A stretch of DNA of 20,432 bases from a virus, in IMG/VR virus record IMGVR_UViG_3300044643_000326, positions 1-20,432 of that record. One strand, 5' to 3'. Within the stretch, counting starts at the first letter, position 1. Each line of letters opens with the position of its first letter. Made by a program: the position numbers and the translations under genes. Of this stretch, positions 1-7,156 are shown piece by piece. Below the pieces are notes generated by a model. That model had not been told where the DNA came from. It worked only from the letters and a program-made list of their open reading frames with translations, and did not search any database.

Positions 1-404
1 TGAAGACCTTCGTGGTCACACTTGATCTGTGCAATTTGCTTCATCAGGTCAGCTTCTTCATCAACTTCAGAGTGGTCAAAGAACAAGCCTTCATTGTCAT
101 GAGCGACAATCTGTTCCATTGCCCAAATCATTTCATCAAGAACATAGTCCCATCGTTTGAAATGGTTGTCGTCAACGTCCCATTCATTCTCTGTAGGTGG
201 TGCTGCTGTAGAGCGAAGATGTTCTGGCACATACTCGTCATCAACCAATGGAGCACCATGCGTCGTAGCCTTCAACTGCTTAAGCATTGGTACGATGATG
301 AGAGCTAAGGTGTGGTCCATGCTCCATGTGTCGTAGGGATCGATGACGATTTTCACTCGACGTGGAGTGTCGCCTTTAGGGTAGCGTCCGATGCTTACTT
401 TCAT
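1..404 (-). CDS. Conserved phage hypothetical protein, 3' end cut by window edge
   Basis: An open frame starts at ATG 404 and runs off the left edge after 134 complete codons, so the C-terminus is missing. It begins MKVSIGRYPKGDTPRRVKI and continues with 'DPYDTWSMDHTLALIIVPML' and 'HFKRWDYVLDEMIWAMEQI'. From memory, this pattern recurs in phage hypothetical proteins near replication genes; I know no assigned function. The protein is soluble-looking, acidic and Trp-rich, with no membrane segment. Its start lies one base after the stop of the upstream 52-aa gene, so it is probably translated from the same leftward message. The downstream end and any C-terminal domain are not visible. Confidence 0.8.
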   Translation of the reverse strand, partial: MKVSIGRYPKGDTPRRVKIVIDPYDTWSMDHTLALIIVPMLKQLKATTHGAPLVDDEYVPEHLRSTAAPPTENEWDVDDNHFKRWDYVLDEMIWAMEQIVAHDNEGLFFDHSEVDEEADLMKQIAQIKCDHEGL

Positions 405-405
405 G

Positions 406-564
406 TCAGTTCCTTCGGTGGTTGTTTAAGATTTGCAACAAGATGTTGATGGACTGCACCAACATCATCTGCTCCATTGGATCTAGCTGGTGGTACTGTG
501 GTACAGGGTGGGGCCACTTCTTTGTAATGGCGTTCCAGTATTGTTCTACTTCGCTCATGTTCAT
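406..564 (-). CDS. Small conserved phage hypothetical protein (52 aa)
   Basis: This frame reads MNMSEVEQYWNAITKKWPHP and then 'QYHQLDPMEQMMLVQSINIL'. The stop is one base before the next gene. Two in-frame starts exist. ATG 564 overlaps the HNH stop as ATGA, and ATG 558 gives 50 aa. The Shine-Dalgarno AAGG lies 4 bases before the first and 10 before the second, so the start is ambiguous. The 'YHQLDPMEQ' composition looks like a short helical, possibly partner-binding protein. I do not recognise a function. Its translation signal sits inside the 3' end of the HNH gene, which matters if the HNH gene is a late insertion. Confidence 0.7.
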   Translation of the reverse strand: MNMSEVEQYWNAITKKWPHPVPQYHQLDPMEQMMLVQSINILLQILNNHRRN

Positions 565-1058
565 TCTACCTTTTTATCTGTTGAATGCAACTCAATTATC
601 TTATTAGCAAAATATAGAAGTTCATCAATGCTTGCGTTGTACTTCATTGCGTTTGCTTTATGAGACATAAGTTGTACGTTTCCTTTAACGTATCCTTTTT
701 CAGGAACGATCCTGTCAATTGTGGGTGAGTTATGGGATGGACCTTTTGCGTCTAGGTTTTGTTTGAGTTCGATACCTAGATACGGACAGAGCTTCACAAC
801 TTCTATGTCATCAATGGTGATGTCAAAGGGAACTCCTTTTTGTTTCGCACGGTTCTTTGCTTGTTGAACTAAATGTTGAAGCCAGTTTTTTCTAAACCAC
901 TTCCTAGATTCCTTATCCCAACAACTTTTACAGATTGGTTTAAGATAGCTGTAGTACGAAATAGTTCCATCTTTCTTGGTGTGCTTGCACTGCCTCGCGT
1001 AATAGTCCTCGACAAGTTTATTCTCACCGCACTCGTTACATACTTTATGTGTTCGCAT
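561..1058 (-). CDS. HNH endonuclease (probable free-standing homing endonuclease)
   Basis: The protein is 165 aa. The start is fixed at ATG 1058 by a strong AGGAGG six bases upstream; the longer reading from 1106 lacks such a site. The N-terminus has a zinc-ribbon-like pair, 'CNECGENK' and 'PICKSCWDKESRKWFRKN'. A basic middle region is followed by the C-terminal HNH signature 'SPTIDRIVPEKGYVKGNVQL', then 'SHKANAMKYN'. This layout is typical of phage HNH nucleases that cut DNA and can mobilise their own gene. The gene sits alone between the primase-helicase and a tiny gene, has its own unusually strong ribosome site, and looks more AT-rich than its neighbours by eye. Both points fit an acquired selfish gene. 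A packaging-linked HNH role is less likely this far from terminase. Confidence 0.88.
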   Translation of the reverse strand: MRTHKVCNECGENKLVEDYYARQCKHTKKDGTISYYSYLKPICKSCWDKESRKWFRKNWLQHLVQQAKNRAKQKGVPFDITIDDIEVVKLCPYLGIELKQNLDAKGPSHNSPTIDRIVPEKGYVKGNVQLMSHKANAMKYNASIDELLYFANKIIELHSTDKKVE

Positions 1059-1111
1059 AGTATACCTCCTAGTATTTGAACATAGTAGGTATACCATATG
1101 ATCCAATAAGA

Positions 1112-2722
1112 TTACAACACGTCTTCTGTACCAGTGGGATCGTCAATCTCAATCAATCGCTGAGCATCCTTGTCGAACAACAGAAACCCTGCTGGTCCTG
1201 TCTCACCTGTGAATCTTGACTTGAGTAGCCTGACACACGTAGTGTTACGGACTTTAGGATCATCGTGCTGCTGATCACGTTGCAGTCCAATGACAGCGTC
1301 AGACAGTTGAGCGATACCTGCTGTGCCTCGCAGAGAAGACAACGTCATCTCAGCACCATTCTCCGCACCTCTAGTACCATTCTCACGACGAGTGTGTGAC
1401 ACACCAAACAAACCAACACCTGTCTCTTCAACAAATGTACGCAGTTTGGTGAGCAACATATCCAGACCTTTGCGTTCGTCGGTGTCCATACCAGACAAGA
1501 TCATTTGGTAGTGGTCAAGAATAATCCAGCTACACCCCATACCTTTAGCCATCCAACGAAGACGAGCAATGACGTTATCAATGTCAAGACTTCCGAAGTG
1601 ACTGAACATTGTCACACGTCCAGTACCCATCGTTTTATCAAAAGCGTTACGCAGTTCTTCTTCTGTGTACTCAGTGGTTGGTAAGTGTAGTGCCTTCATT
1701 GCCTCGATAGACATGATGCCTTGTGCTGTACGTGATGGAGACTCCTCTAGGAAAGCGCAGCCGATTTTATCGTCCGTTGTCATCAGCAAATGGTGAATGA
1801 TCTGTCGAAGGAACGTGCTCTTACCTTGCCCTGTACCAGCAGCAACAGTGACAAGCTCACGCTTACGCAGGCCGCAGAGCATCTCATCAAGGGTGGCGTA
1901 GGGCCAGTGTGCGTCAGGCTTCTGGCGGGGCTTCTTGATGTCTTCCCAAAGGCTTTCTCCGTTGATCAAACCATCAGGAGTAAACGCCTCTGCCGACCAC
2001 CAGCGACTGACAAAGGTAGACTCTTTTGAATCAGCCAAGTAATCGCATGCGTCTTTGTAGGCAGGGTCATGCTTGACAATCTTCACCTTGCTACCGAAGA
2101 TGCCAGCAACTTCTTTAGCTGCTTTCATTCCCGGCTCATCGCTGTCAAAACAAATCACGATAGTATCGAAGCTATCAATGTATTCGTAGTTGGCTTTGCA
2201 ATCTTTCAATGCTGAAGCTGCACCATTCCTGATGGACACAACAGGCCACTTCGATCCTGTCATTTGGAATGCAGCCAGTGCATCGAACTCGCCTTCAGTG
2301 ATGGTTAGATACTTGCCACCAGAGGGGAACAGGTTCTGTCCATACAGCGTTGCAGCTTTCCAGTTGCCAACAGCGCTGAAGTCTTTGCGGTCTACGGGTC
2401 TGACCTTCGCTGCCACCAGCACAGAGTCTTTGTCGTAGTAGGGGAAGTAGTATTTGCCGTTGTCACGGACAGTGCCATACTTCTCCATAGTGGTTTTGGT
2501 GATGCGTCTTTCTGACACAGACACTGGCACACCTGTGTTGAAAGCCTTAGTAAAGCTCATGTCTTTAACGGGTTCTGCGATTGGTTCGATCACTTCTATT
2601 CCTTCTGTACCGGGGGTTAATGTTGAACAGGCAAAGCAATACGTTGACCCGTCTGCGTTGATGCTTGCACCATCGCTGCTACCACAAGCAGGACAGGCAA
2701 CGTGAGTGCGGATGAAACTCAT
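1112..2722 (-). CDS. DNA primase-helicase, T7 gp4 type
   Basis: This is a bifunctional replication protein of 536 aa, close to T7 gp4 (566 aa). It would synthesise primers and unwind DNA at the fork. Residues 10-32 form a zinc-binding primase domain: Cys10, Cys13, Cys29 and Cys32, with 'CPACGSSDG' and 'YCFAC'. Residues about 138-228 form a TOPRIM domain ('YLTITEGEFDALAAFQ' and 'VICFDSDEPGMKAAKEV'). The C-terminal RecA/DnaB-type helicase has Walker A 'AAGTGQGKS' at 294-302 and Walker B 'WIILDH' at 399-404, followed by 'GVSHTRR' and 'SLRGTAGIAQLSD'. The start ATG overlaps the stop of the upstream 84-aa gene (ATGA). No DNA polymerase is in this window; one would be expected further left. Confidence 0.95.
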   Translation of the reverse strand: MSFIRTHVACPACGSSDGASINADGSTYCFACSTLTPGTEGIEVIEPIAEPVKDMSFTKAFNTGVPVSVSERRITKTTMEKYGTVRDNGKYYFPYYDKDSVLVAAKVRPVDRKDFSAVGNWKAATLYGQNLFPSGGKYLTITEGEFDALAAFQMTGSKWPVVSIRNGAASALKDCKANYEYIDSFDTIVICFDSDEPGMKAAKEVAGIFGSKVKIVKHDPAYKDACDYLADSKESTFVSRWWSAEAFTPDGLINGESLWEDIKKPRQKPDAHWPYATLDEMLCGLRKRELVTVAAGTGQGKSTFLRQIIHHLLMTTDDKIGCAFLEESPSRTAQGIMSIEAMKALHLPTTEYTEEELRNAFDKTMGTGRVTMFSHFGSLDIDNVIARLRWMAKGMGCSWIILDHYQMILSGMDTDERKGLDMLLTKLRTFVEETGVGLFGVSHTRRENGTRGAENGAEMTLSSLRGTAGIAQLSDAVIGLQRDQQHDDPKVRNTTCVRLLKSRFTGETGPAGFLLFDKDAQRLIEIDDPTGTEDVL

Positions 2723-2973
2723 TTACTTACAGCCTTACTGAAAACATGGAAGCGCTTGGCATGTAGCAAAGCCTCGTCACGTTCTTTGTTGAGGCCATAG
2801 ATTGTGCCAACTTCAATGCCTTCATCACGCTTACGCTTCACCACCTCAGTGCTGATCTGTGATGCTGTCTTGCCTGACAGCTTAGCCTTGAACAACACAT
2901 CGTCAGCGAAGATGGAAGGGCGTGGATGTTCTTTCCAATGGAAGGGTGACAGGGGGTGGCAGTTGCAGGTCAT
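2719..2973 (-). CDS. Hypothetical protein upstream of primase-helicase (84 aa)
   Basis: The 84-aa frame starts at ATG 2973, with AAGGA six bases upstream. It begins MTCNCHPLSPFHWKEHPRPS. Residues 25-40 ('DVLFKAKLSGKTASQIS') and the following 'VVKRKRDEGIEVGTIYGL' look helical, with a possible HTH-like run, but I cannot name a family. The protein is basic overall and lacks membrane segments. Both ends overlap neighbours by four bases as ATGA, so it is very likely a translated member of the replication operon. Confidence 0.7.
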   Translation of the reverse strand: MTCNCHPLSPFHWKEHPRPSIFADDVLFKAKLSGKTASQISTEVVKRKRDEGIEVGTIYGLNKERDEALLHAKRFHVFSKAVSK

Positions 2974-3170
2974 GATGGTTCCTTGACAATTGTTTTAAGT
3001 TCATCTAACAAGTCGTTTAATACAGGGGTCAGTGTCACTCTACAGCAACTGATTTGTACAGGGTGAAACATCACACCGTTGTCGCTTTCCTCTTGCATGT
3101 CGAGGTAGCTGAACAACTCTCTGACTAGGCTACGCAGATAGGCAAGCTCTGCCGTAGTGGTGTCGGTCAT
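2970..3170 (-). CDS. Hypothetical protein (66 aa)
   Basis: A short acidic protein starts at ATG 3170, with GGAG five bases upstream. It is coupled to thyX (upstream stop) and to the 84-aa gene (downstream start) by ATGA overlaps. The sequence 'LAYLRSLVRELFSYLDMQEE' followed by 'VLNDLLDELKTIVKE' suggests two amphipathic helices. Two adjacent cysteines, 'ISCCRV', sit in the middle. No family is recognised and no function is proposed. Confidence 0.65.
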   Translation of the reverse strand: MTDTTTAELAYLRSLVRELFSYLDMQEESDNGVMFHPVQISCCRVTLTPVLNDLLDELKTIVKEPS

Positions 3171-3829
3171 ACATTCTCCAAAGGAAAGAAAGCACCAACT
3201 GTAACAGGTGCAACATCACGCAACACAGCCAACACATCCTGTGCCACCAACCTATGTTCCTTCTGTGTAGACGAATCAAGTCGTGCTTGCAAGAATGTAA
3301 TCCAGCTACGCATAGTGCCATTGACGTACAGCTTAGACGGTGTCAACCCTTCAGGCAGCAGAGCACGGGCTTGTTCTTTAGCAATGCCACGATGTAATGC
3401 TTCGCCATAAAGAAACTCAGCTTCACCAATCATCCTAGCCTGTGCTGCTTTCCACCACACACCAAGTTCAATGTCGTCTGTGTCGAAGTCGTCTAGCTCT
3501 AAAGAGTTCTGCCTATTCTTGTTGTCTTGTATTCGGCATTCTCGAATAGCGAATTCACCAAGCTGTGTAGCATCAGCATACCTTTGCGAAAATTCTTGAA
3601 AGCTAAAGCTTCTGTGTCGCAATATCTGTCGTGCAATGTCGCGGGTGGTGGACACTTCGATACACACACTAGCCATTTCAAACACAGACCAGTGAGCATT
3701 ACGAGCGCAGTAGCTGAGCAGCCCTGCAACATTGGGGTTGTCTTGGTTGTTGGGGTTGCTGACACGGGCACAATATCCGATGTGTTTGTCGGCATCTGGT
3801 GTTGCCCAAATAAGTTTTGCTGTTGTCAT
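3167..3829 (-). CDS. thyX: FAD-dependent thymidylate synthase ThyX
   Basis: The protein is 220 aa, the usual length for the family. It makes dTMP from dUMP using methylene-tetrahydrofolate, FAD and NADPH. The diagnostic ThyX motif RHRxxSxQExSxRY is complete as 'RHRSFSFQEFSQRY' at residues 71-84. Later family-typical stretches are 'ARALLPEGLTPSKLYVNGTM' and 'SWITFLQARLDSSTQKEHRL'. The start has AGGA five bases upstream. It lies in the replication module three genes upstream of the primase-helicase, which fits a role in feeding phage DNA synthesis. Confidence 0.96.
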   Translation of the reverse strand: MTTAKLIWATPDADKHIGYCARVSNPNNQDNPNVAGLLSYCARNAHWSVFEMASVCIEVSTTRDIARQILRHRSFSFQEFSQRYADATQLGEFAIRECRIQDNKNRQNSLELDDFDTDDIELGVWWKAAQARMIGEAEFLYGEALHRGIAKEQARALLPEGLTPSKLYVNGTMRSWITFLQARLDSSTQKEHRLVAQDVLAVLRDVAPVTVGAFFPLENV

Positions 3830-3830
3830 T

Positions 3831-3899
3831 TCATTCCTGTTTGAAATAGTTGAAGTTGTTAATGATTGATGTTGTGTTGTGGAAGTTTTTCAAACTCAT
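3831..3899 (-). CDS. Possible 22-aa leader-sized ORF before thyX
   Basis: The gap between the zinc-finger gene and thyX is filled almost exactly by a 22-aa frame, MSLKNFHNTTSIINNFNYFKQE, read here as two parts around 'TTSIINNF'. Its ATG overlaps the upstream stop as ATGA, and its stop is one base before the thyX start. It has no convincing Shine-Dalgarno of its own. It could be a coupled micro-protein, or simply a spacer that keeps ribosomes moving into thyX. The support is positional only. Confidence 0.35.
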   Translation of the reverse strand: MSLKNFHNTTSIINNFNYFKQE

Positions 3900-4078
3900 T
3901 CAGCATCTTTAACAAGGTCGCCAATCTTCTTTGCACAAGCTACACAGAAGTAGATGTTCTGTCCACGATTGCGAAAAGAATAAGTGTAGATCAGGTCTTC
4001 ACCTTTGACGATCTTCTTGTCACATCCACGGCAAAACGCATCACGCTCCGCTGGTCTTCGTTTAATTGATTGACTCAT
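3896..4078 (-). CDS. Small zinc-binding protein (60 aa)
   Basis: The 60-aa protein has two CxxC knuckles: 'FCRGCDKKIVKGEDL' near residues 15-30 and 'FCVACAKKIGD' near 44-54. They are separated by an aromatic beta-like stretch ('YTYSFRNRGQNIY'). This resembles a treble-clef or PARP-finger-like fold in miniature, and DNA or protein binding is plausible but unproven. A basic N-terminus, 'QSIKRRPAER', precedes the finger. Its ATG overlaps the stop of the 49-aa membrane gene. Confidence 0.75.
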   Translation of the reverse strand: MSQSIKRRPAERDAFCRGCDKKIVKGEDLIYTYSFRNRGQNIYFCVACAKKIGDLVKDAE

Positions 4079-4224
4079 AGTTTCATTGCTTCCATAGTTA
4101 GTCCGATGTTACCAATGGCATAGCCAACAAAGGCTAAGCCAAGTCCTGTGTTGCCCTTGATCAATAGATCAATTGCGATGACGGCGTACACGACACCGAT
4201 CACTGCGATAAGCCAAGCGCTCAT
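4075..4224 (-). CDS. Small membrane protein (49 aa), holin-like size
   Basis: This short frame reads MSAWLIAVIGVVYAVIAIDL, then 'KGNTGLGLAFVGYAIGNI', and ends 'LTMEAMKL'. It has two hydrophobic helices, residues about 3-20 and 26-43, with a short KGN turn between them. Such two-helix mini-proteins are common in aquatic phage genomes, and I recall similar hypothetical sequences. Membrane location is a safe inference. A holin or superinfection role is a guess. It is locked between integrase (ATGA at 4221-4224) and the zinc-finger gene (ATGA at 4075-4078). Confidence 0.75.
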   Translation of the reverse strand: MSAWLIAVIGVVYAVIAIDLLIKGNTGLGLAFVGYAIGNIGLTMEAMKL

Positions 4225-5309
4225 ACCATTCCTCTCATGTTCTGTGCCACTGTAGCACTCTTCAATGTGTGTTTGACATACGGTGTAAGGCTATGCACTG
4301 TCGCATGCCCACTCAATGCCATGACGTTTGTGAGAGCAACACCAACCTCAACCATCTCGGTGATGGCTGTTCTTCGTAAGTCCATTAACTGCAACTCGTC
4401 AGGCAATCCAGCCTCTTGCATCACCACCTTACCCACCTTGCTCAACTGATGCAAGCTGTAGGGCTTGGGTGTGTTCTTCGTTGACGCTGGCATTATATAG
4501 GGTTGCCATGACAGGTCAAGGTGTTGTTGCTTGAGCATCTCTTGCAAGTCCTTCGGTAGTGGTATAGCCACCCTAGCTCTACGCTTGCTCTGCTCCAACG
4601 ACAACACCCCTGTGTTGATGTCATAGCTATCCCATGTCAACATTCTCATATCACCCAAGCGCTGTGCTGCGGCGTAAGCCGTATACACAATGAGTCCAAT
4701 GCTTCGCCATTCATACTTGCTGAATGCTGTAGCCATGAAAGCTTTGATGTGTTCCTTCGTCCACACTGTGCGGCGTGGTCGATCTGTCTGTCGCTTGACA
4801 TTGGTGAATGGATTGAAGGTGCAGAACCCATTGCGTATGGCATAGCTAAACAACAAGCGATACACAGCCAGTGAATGATTGGCTAAGCTGACGCTGTTGC
4901 TTGCATGAGTGTCATAGATTTGTTGACACATCGGTGTTGTCAAACTGCCAAGCCTTGTGTGCAACAGAGTCTGCCCTGCTGTGCGGTCTTGATACCATTG
5001 CTTGAGGTAGTAGGCATAGTCTGAGCGTGTCTTGATACCAAGCCTGCTGTGTTCAAGGCTGTTGACATAGCTCTTGGTTAGATCGTTGACGGTTGACTTG
5101 TCTGTCAAGTGTTTGAGGTAGCGGTGATGCTGCCTCCACTCATCCATCAATTCGTTCTGTTCGTTGCAATAGTTGATGGCTTCAACGAGGTTGGTTCCTA
5201 TCTTGATGCGCTTGACAATGTTGGCTTCAACAGCATCAGCGGGTGGGTTGTATCGGTAGTAGGTGACACCGTTGTTGTCAACACGTTGCATGTAACGGGC
5301 TAGGTTCAT
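4221..5309 (-). CDS. int: Tyrosine recombinase / phage integrase
   Basis: This 362-aa site-specific recombinase is expected to cut and rejoin DNA at att or dimer-resolution sites. The start is ATG 5309, which overlaps the upstream stop (ATGA) and follows AAGGGGG; the longer reading from 5414 overlaps that gene. An N-terminal arm-binding region is followed by an SAM-like core-binding domain at about 70-165 and the catalytic domain at 175-350. Catalytic candidates are Arg217 ('AQRLGD'), Lys242 ('QSKRRARV'), Arg312 ('MDLRRTA'), His335 ('LSGHATV') and nucleophile Tyr344 ('TPYVKH'). The usual first His of the HxxR box is Met309. No attP could be identified next to it, because the flanking genes overlap. 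Confidence 0.92.
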   Translation of the reverse strand: MNLARYMQRVDNNGVTYYRYNPPADAVEANIVKRIKIGTNLVEAINYCNEQNELMDEWRQHHRYLKHLTDKSTVNDLTKSYVNSLEHSRLGIKTRSDYAYYLKQWYQDRTAGQTLLHTRLGSLTTPMCQQIYDTHASNSVSLANHSLAVYRLLFSYAIRNGFCTFNPFTNVKRQTDRPRRTVWTKEHIKAFMATAFSKYEWRSIGLIVYTAYAAAQRLGDMRMLTWDSYDINTGVLSLEQSKRRARVAIPLPKDLQEMLKQQHLDLSWQPYIMPASTKNTPKPYSLHQLSKVGKVVMQEAGLPDELQLMDLRRTAITEMVEVGVALTNVMALSGHATVHSLTPYVKHTLKSATVAQNMRGMV

Positions 5310-5581
5310 GTGTTCCCCCTTGCTCGGATGGCTTCGGCACACAGATAGGCTTCCAAAGCGGCGGCATTTGCTTTTTTGTTTTGCGTTGCAACTGCAATCT
5401 TTTTGCACCGCCAAGCATCGTCTTCACACACCTTTGCACATGCCTCACGCTCATCAGCACGGACAAGGGCTTCAAAGCGTTCAATCTCTTTTGCACAATC
5501 ATCATTGATGGTCGTTACATAGATCAGTCCATTGTGTTCTTTGAAGCCAGCTTCACGGGCCATGTCTATCGTGGTTTTCAT
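5306..5581 (-). CDS. Conserved phage protein with EREACAKVCE motif (91 aa)
   Basis: The protein starts MKTTIDMAREAGFKEHNG and contains 'FEALVRADEREACAKVCEDD'. It ends 'EAYLCAEAIRARGNT'. This string of motifs is widespread in phages and prophages of proteobacteria, usually as a 60-100 aa hypothetical protein. Its biochemical role is unknown to me. It is mostly helical, with conserved cysteines that may be structural. It overlaps both neighbours by ATGA. Confidence 0.8.
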   Translation of the reverse strand: MKTTIDMAREAGFKEHNGLIYVTTINDDCAKEIERFEALVRADEREACAKVCEDDAWRCKKIAVATQNKKANAAALEAYLCAEAIRARGNT

Positions 5582-5781
5582 TTAGTTTCTTCCTTAGGTT
5601 TCTTAGGCAGTGGAGCCCAATGTGTCCATTGTTTATCATCACCACGCAACTCACCATACACAGCAACACCATGCTTGCTCAATAGTTGCACCTTCGCAGA
5701 CCTTGGGCATGTTGCAATGGGTTGCCAGTAGTAGTCGGTGTCTACAACGGCTGTGCCGTCTCTTGTTAGTCTTACGGTCAT
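5578..5781 (-). CDS. Hypothetical protein (67 aa)
   Basis: The likely start is ATG 5781, because it overlaps the stop of the 23-aa membrane peptide as ATGA; a longer frame to 6006 would overrun two other small genes. The sequence 'YYWQPIATCPRSAKVQLLSK' followed by 'GVAVYGELRGDDKQWTHWAP' and a Pro/Lys-rich tail resembles DUF551-like phage proteins. In those, a W-x-P-I-x-x-C-P start precedes 'THW.PLP'. I make that match from memory. Its function is unknown. It has no clear Shine-Dalgarno and probably depends on coupling. Confidence 0.7.
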   Translation of the reverse strand: MTVRLTRDGTAVVDTDYYWQPIATCPRSAKVQLLSKHGVAVYGELRGDDKQWTHWAPLPKKPKEETK

Positions 5782-5849
5782 ATGAGTATCAGGGTGACAA
5801 CACTGATGATGTACACCAGCATTGTCAGCTTCTCTTCTGTTGTGTACAT
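5778..5849 (-). CDS. Single-span membrane micro-protein (23 aa)
   Basis: The frame MYTTEEKLTMLVYIISVVTLILI, in pieces 'MYTTEEKLTM' and 'LVYIISVVTLILI', has a charged N-terminus and a 13-15 residue hydrophobic end. ATG 5849 is preceded six bases upstream by a good AGGA, and its stop overlaps the next start as ATGA. Those two signals make translation credible despite the size. It may be a regulator of a membrane protein or a lysis accessory; nothing in the sequence decides this. Confidence 0.6.
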   Translation of the reverse strand: MYTTEEKLTMLVYIISVVTLILI

Positions 5850-5865
5850 AACATTTCCTGTGCTG

Positions 5866-5886
5866 TCTAACATAGCTTATGTTAGA
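5866..5886. repeat. Perfect 9-bp inverted repeat
   Basis: TCTAACATA and TATGTTAGA are exact reverse complements separated by GCT. In the leftward message the hairpin sits just upstream of the ribosome site of the 23-aa gene. No U-tract follows, so it is not a classical terminator. Part of the arm is repeated again downstream as TGTTAGATG. Confidence 0.6.
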
Positions 5887-5975
5887 TGTGTTGTTGATGT
5901 TAGATGCATGTCTCTCCATGCTGTCACCGATTGTCGTAACCAGAAAAACCACATAGCGGTTAAGGCCATTGTCAT
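5877..5975 (-). CDS. Possible 32-aa aromatic membrane peptide
   Basis: ATG 5975 follows the DUF932 stop with no gap. The frame reads 'MTMALTAMWFFWLRQSVTAW' and ends 'RDMHLTSTTHLT'. A short Trp/Phe-rich hydrophobic stretch could sit in a membrane. There is no independent Shine-Dalgarno, so it would rely on termination-reinitiation. The frame fills most of an otherwise empty 126-base gap. It may be chance. Confidence 0.33.
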   Translation of the reverse strand: MTMALTAMWFFWLRQSVTAWRDMHLTSTTHLT

Positions 5976-6812
5976 TCAAGCAATAGCTGCTTCGGCAATA
6001 TCCCACAACTCACGGTTGATACGGACAGCTTCTTTGATTGAGTTGATTGGTCGTGCCTTACGCATTACACCGTGAGGATGCTGTTCAGTGATGGAGCGAA
6101 TCATTGCATTGCCACGAACAACACCTTCCTGAATGCGGTTGAACACAGTCCATGCATCGTAGCCTTCATCACCAAGACGGCGCACTTGCATCACATCCTT
6201 GACAGTCTGTGCCACAGCATAAGCACCTTTGGGTTGACCTGTGTAATCGCTCCAACGTGTAGCCACACCAGCAATTGCCATGTCGTATGCTTCACCAGTG
6301 GTCAGTGACACACCACGCATCCTGTCAATGCGGCCCATCAACTCAGGCAATGTAGCCACTGTGTTACGCAGCATCTCTTCGAAGCCGTTCAATGCTCTGC
6401 TGTGATAGATGCGAGATTGAAAGCCTTCACCAGCCACGATGCCATTGGAGCAGATGAAACGGAATGCACCAGCAAACAGCTTCACACTACCACTACCATC
6501 GTGAGAGTTGTACAAGATAATTTCAGGGCGAATGTCACCTGTCTCTGCAATGTCGGTGGTCTTGCTGAACGCCAACATGTGAGCAGCATGCATTGGGTCT
6601 GCCTTACGGCTACGCTTTTGTGCAGCCTGTGTTGGCAGGTAGCCATAGTCTGCCATGATGGGCAGCACATCGCTTGTGTTGAGGGAAATGTAACGGTCAG
6701 ACAAACGCTCTGCCTTGGTGACACTGAAGGCAGCAGGAGCACGTTGATGAATGGCTTCAATGCTCAAGGCTGAGTTGTTGGCATTACGGGAGAAGATGAC
6801 ATGCTTAGACAT
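5976..6812 (-). CDS. DUF932 family protein
   Basis: The protein is 278 aa from ATG 6812, chosen because AGGA lies eight bases upstream; the longer frame to 6962 overlaps another gene. Internal stretches 'SDRYISLNTSDVLPIMADYG', 'KLFAGAFRFICSNGIVAGEG' and 'QTVKDVMQVRRLGDEGYDAW' match the DUF932 phage and plasmid family as I know it. The 'CSNGIV' turn and the late 'WTVFNRIQEGVVRGN' are characteristic. The family is common in phages and plasmids and its molecular role is not established. No catalytic motif is evident. It is separated from the upstream gene by a 104-base gap with a hairpin. Confidence 0.88.
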   Translation of the reverse strand: MSKHVIFSRNANNSALSIEAIHQRAPAAFSVTKAERLSDRYISLNTSDVLPIMADYGYLPTQAAQKRSRKADPMHAAHMLAFSKTTDIAETGDIRPEIILYNSHDGSGSVKLFAGAFRFICSNGIVAGEGFQSRIYHSRALNGFEEMLRNTVATLPELMGRIDRMRGVSLTTGEAYDMAIAGVATRWSDYTGQPKGAYAVAQTVKDVMQVRRLGDEGYDAWTVFNRIQEGVVRGNAMIRSITEQHPHGVMRKARPINSIKEAVRINRELWDIAEAAIA

Positions 6813-6880
6813 GGTGTGTTTCCTAAGTGTGTTGTGGCAACATTGCCGAGTTGGGCCTTCAGTGTAAAGGCTTTCCAGAA

Positions 6881-6897
6881 AAGTTGCAACGCAACTT
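6881..6897. repeat. Hairpin in the gap upstream of the DUF932 gene
   Basis: AAGTTGC and GCAACTT pair perfectly around a 3-base loop. On the leftward RNA the stem can extend to about 11 pairs with two G-U pairs, and TTTTCT follows within the 3' arm. It could be a weak terminator or a processing hairpin in front of the DUF932 gene. TTTTCTGGA occurs on both sides of it. Confidence 0.5.
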
Positions 6898-6916
6898 CTC
6901 CAGAAAACCCTACAAC

Positions 6917-7156
6917 TTAGTCGGGTTTGTCCTTCTTCACAAGCGGTGCAACCTCTGCCCATGCTTGCAGGTGCATCACTTCGTTCTTCATGTTGACACA
7001 GTAGCTGTACATACCATCGATGTGGTCAAAGAACACCACCTCATCAATACCTGTGCCATCCATCCACGGCAGCTTGATGTAGCTACGGGGCTTGACGTTG
7101 TACAACTTACTGACTGGCAGTACGTCGTAGTCTGCAATATCAATTTCGCTAATCAT
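6917..7156 (-). CDS. Conserved phage hypothetical protein (79 aa)
   Basis: The start is ATG 7156, overlapping the stop of the upstream 54-aa gene as ATGA, with a purine-rich AAAGAGAAACAAA leader. It reads 'MISEIDIADYDVLPVSKLYN', then 'VKPRSYIKLPWMD' and 'FDHIDGMYSYCVN'. The look is that of a small beta-barrel, a form I associate with T7-like and T4-like phage unknowns. It has no membrane segment or catalytic motif. No function is known to me. Confidence 0.75.
   Translation of the reverse strand: MISEIDIADYDVLPVSKLYNVKPRSYIKLPWMDGTGIDEVVFFDHIDGMYSYCVNMKNEVMHLQAWAEVAPLVKKDKPD

Noticed and set aside
3527-3844. Plus-strand frame opposite thyX
   Set aside because: ThyX carries its complete diagnostic motif on the minus strand; the plus frame has no ribosome site or domain.
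4200-5600. attP site next to the recombinase
   Set aside because: Genes on both sides overlap it, and no tRNA-like or repeat core was recognisable; a host comparison would be needed.
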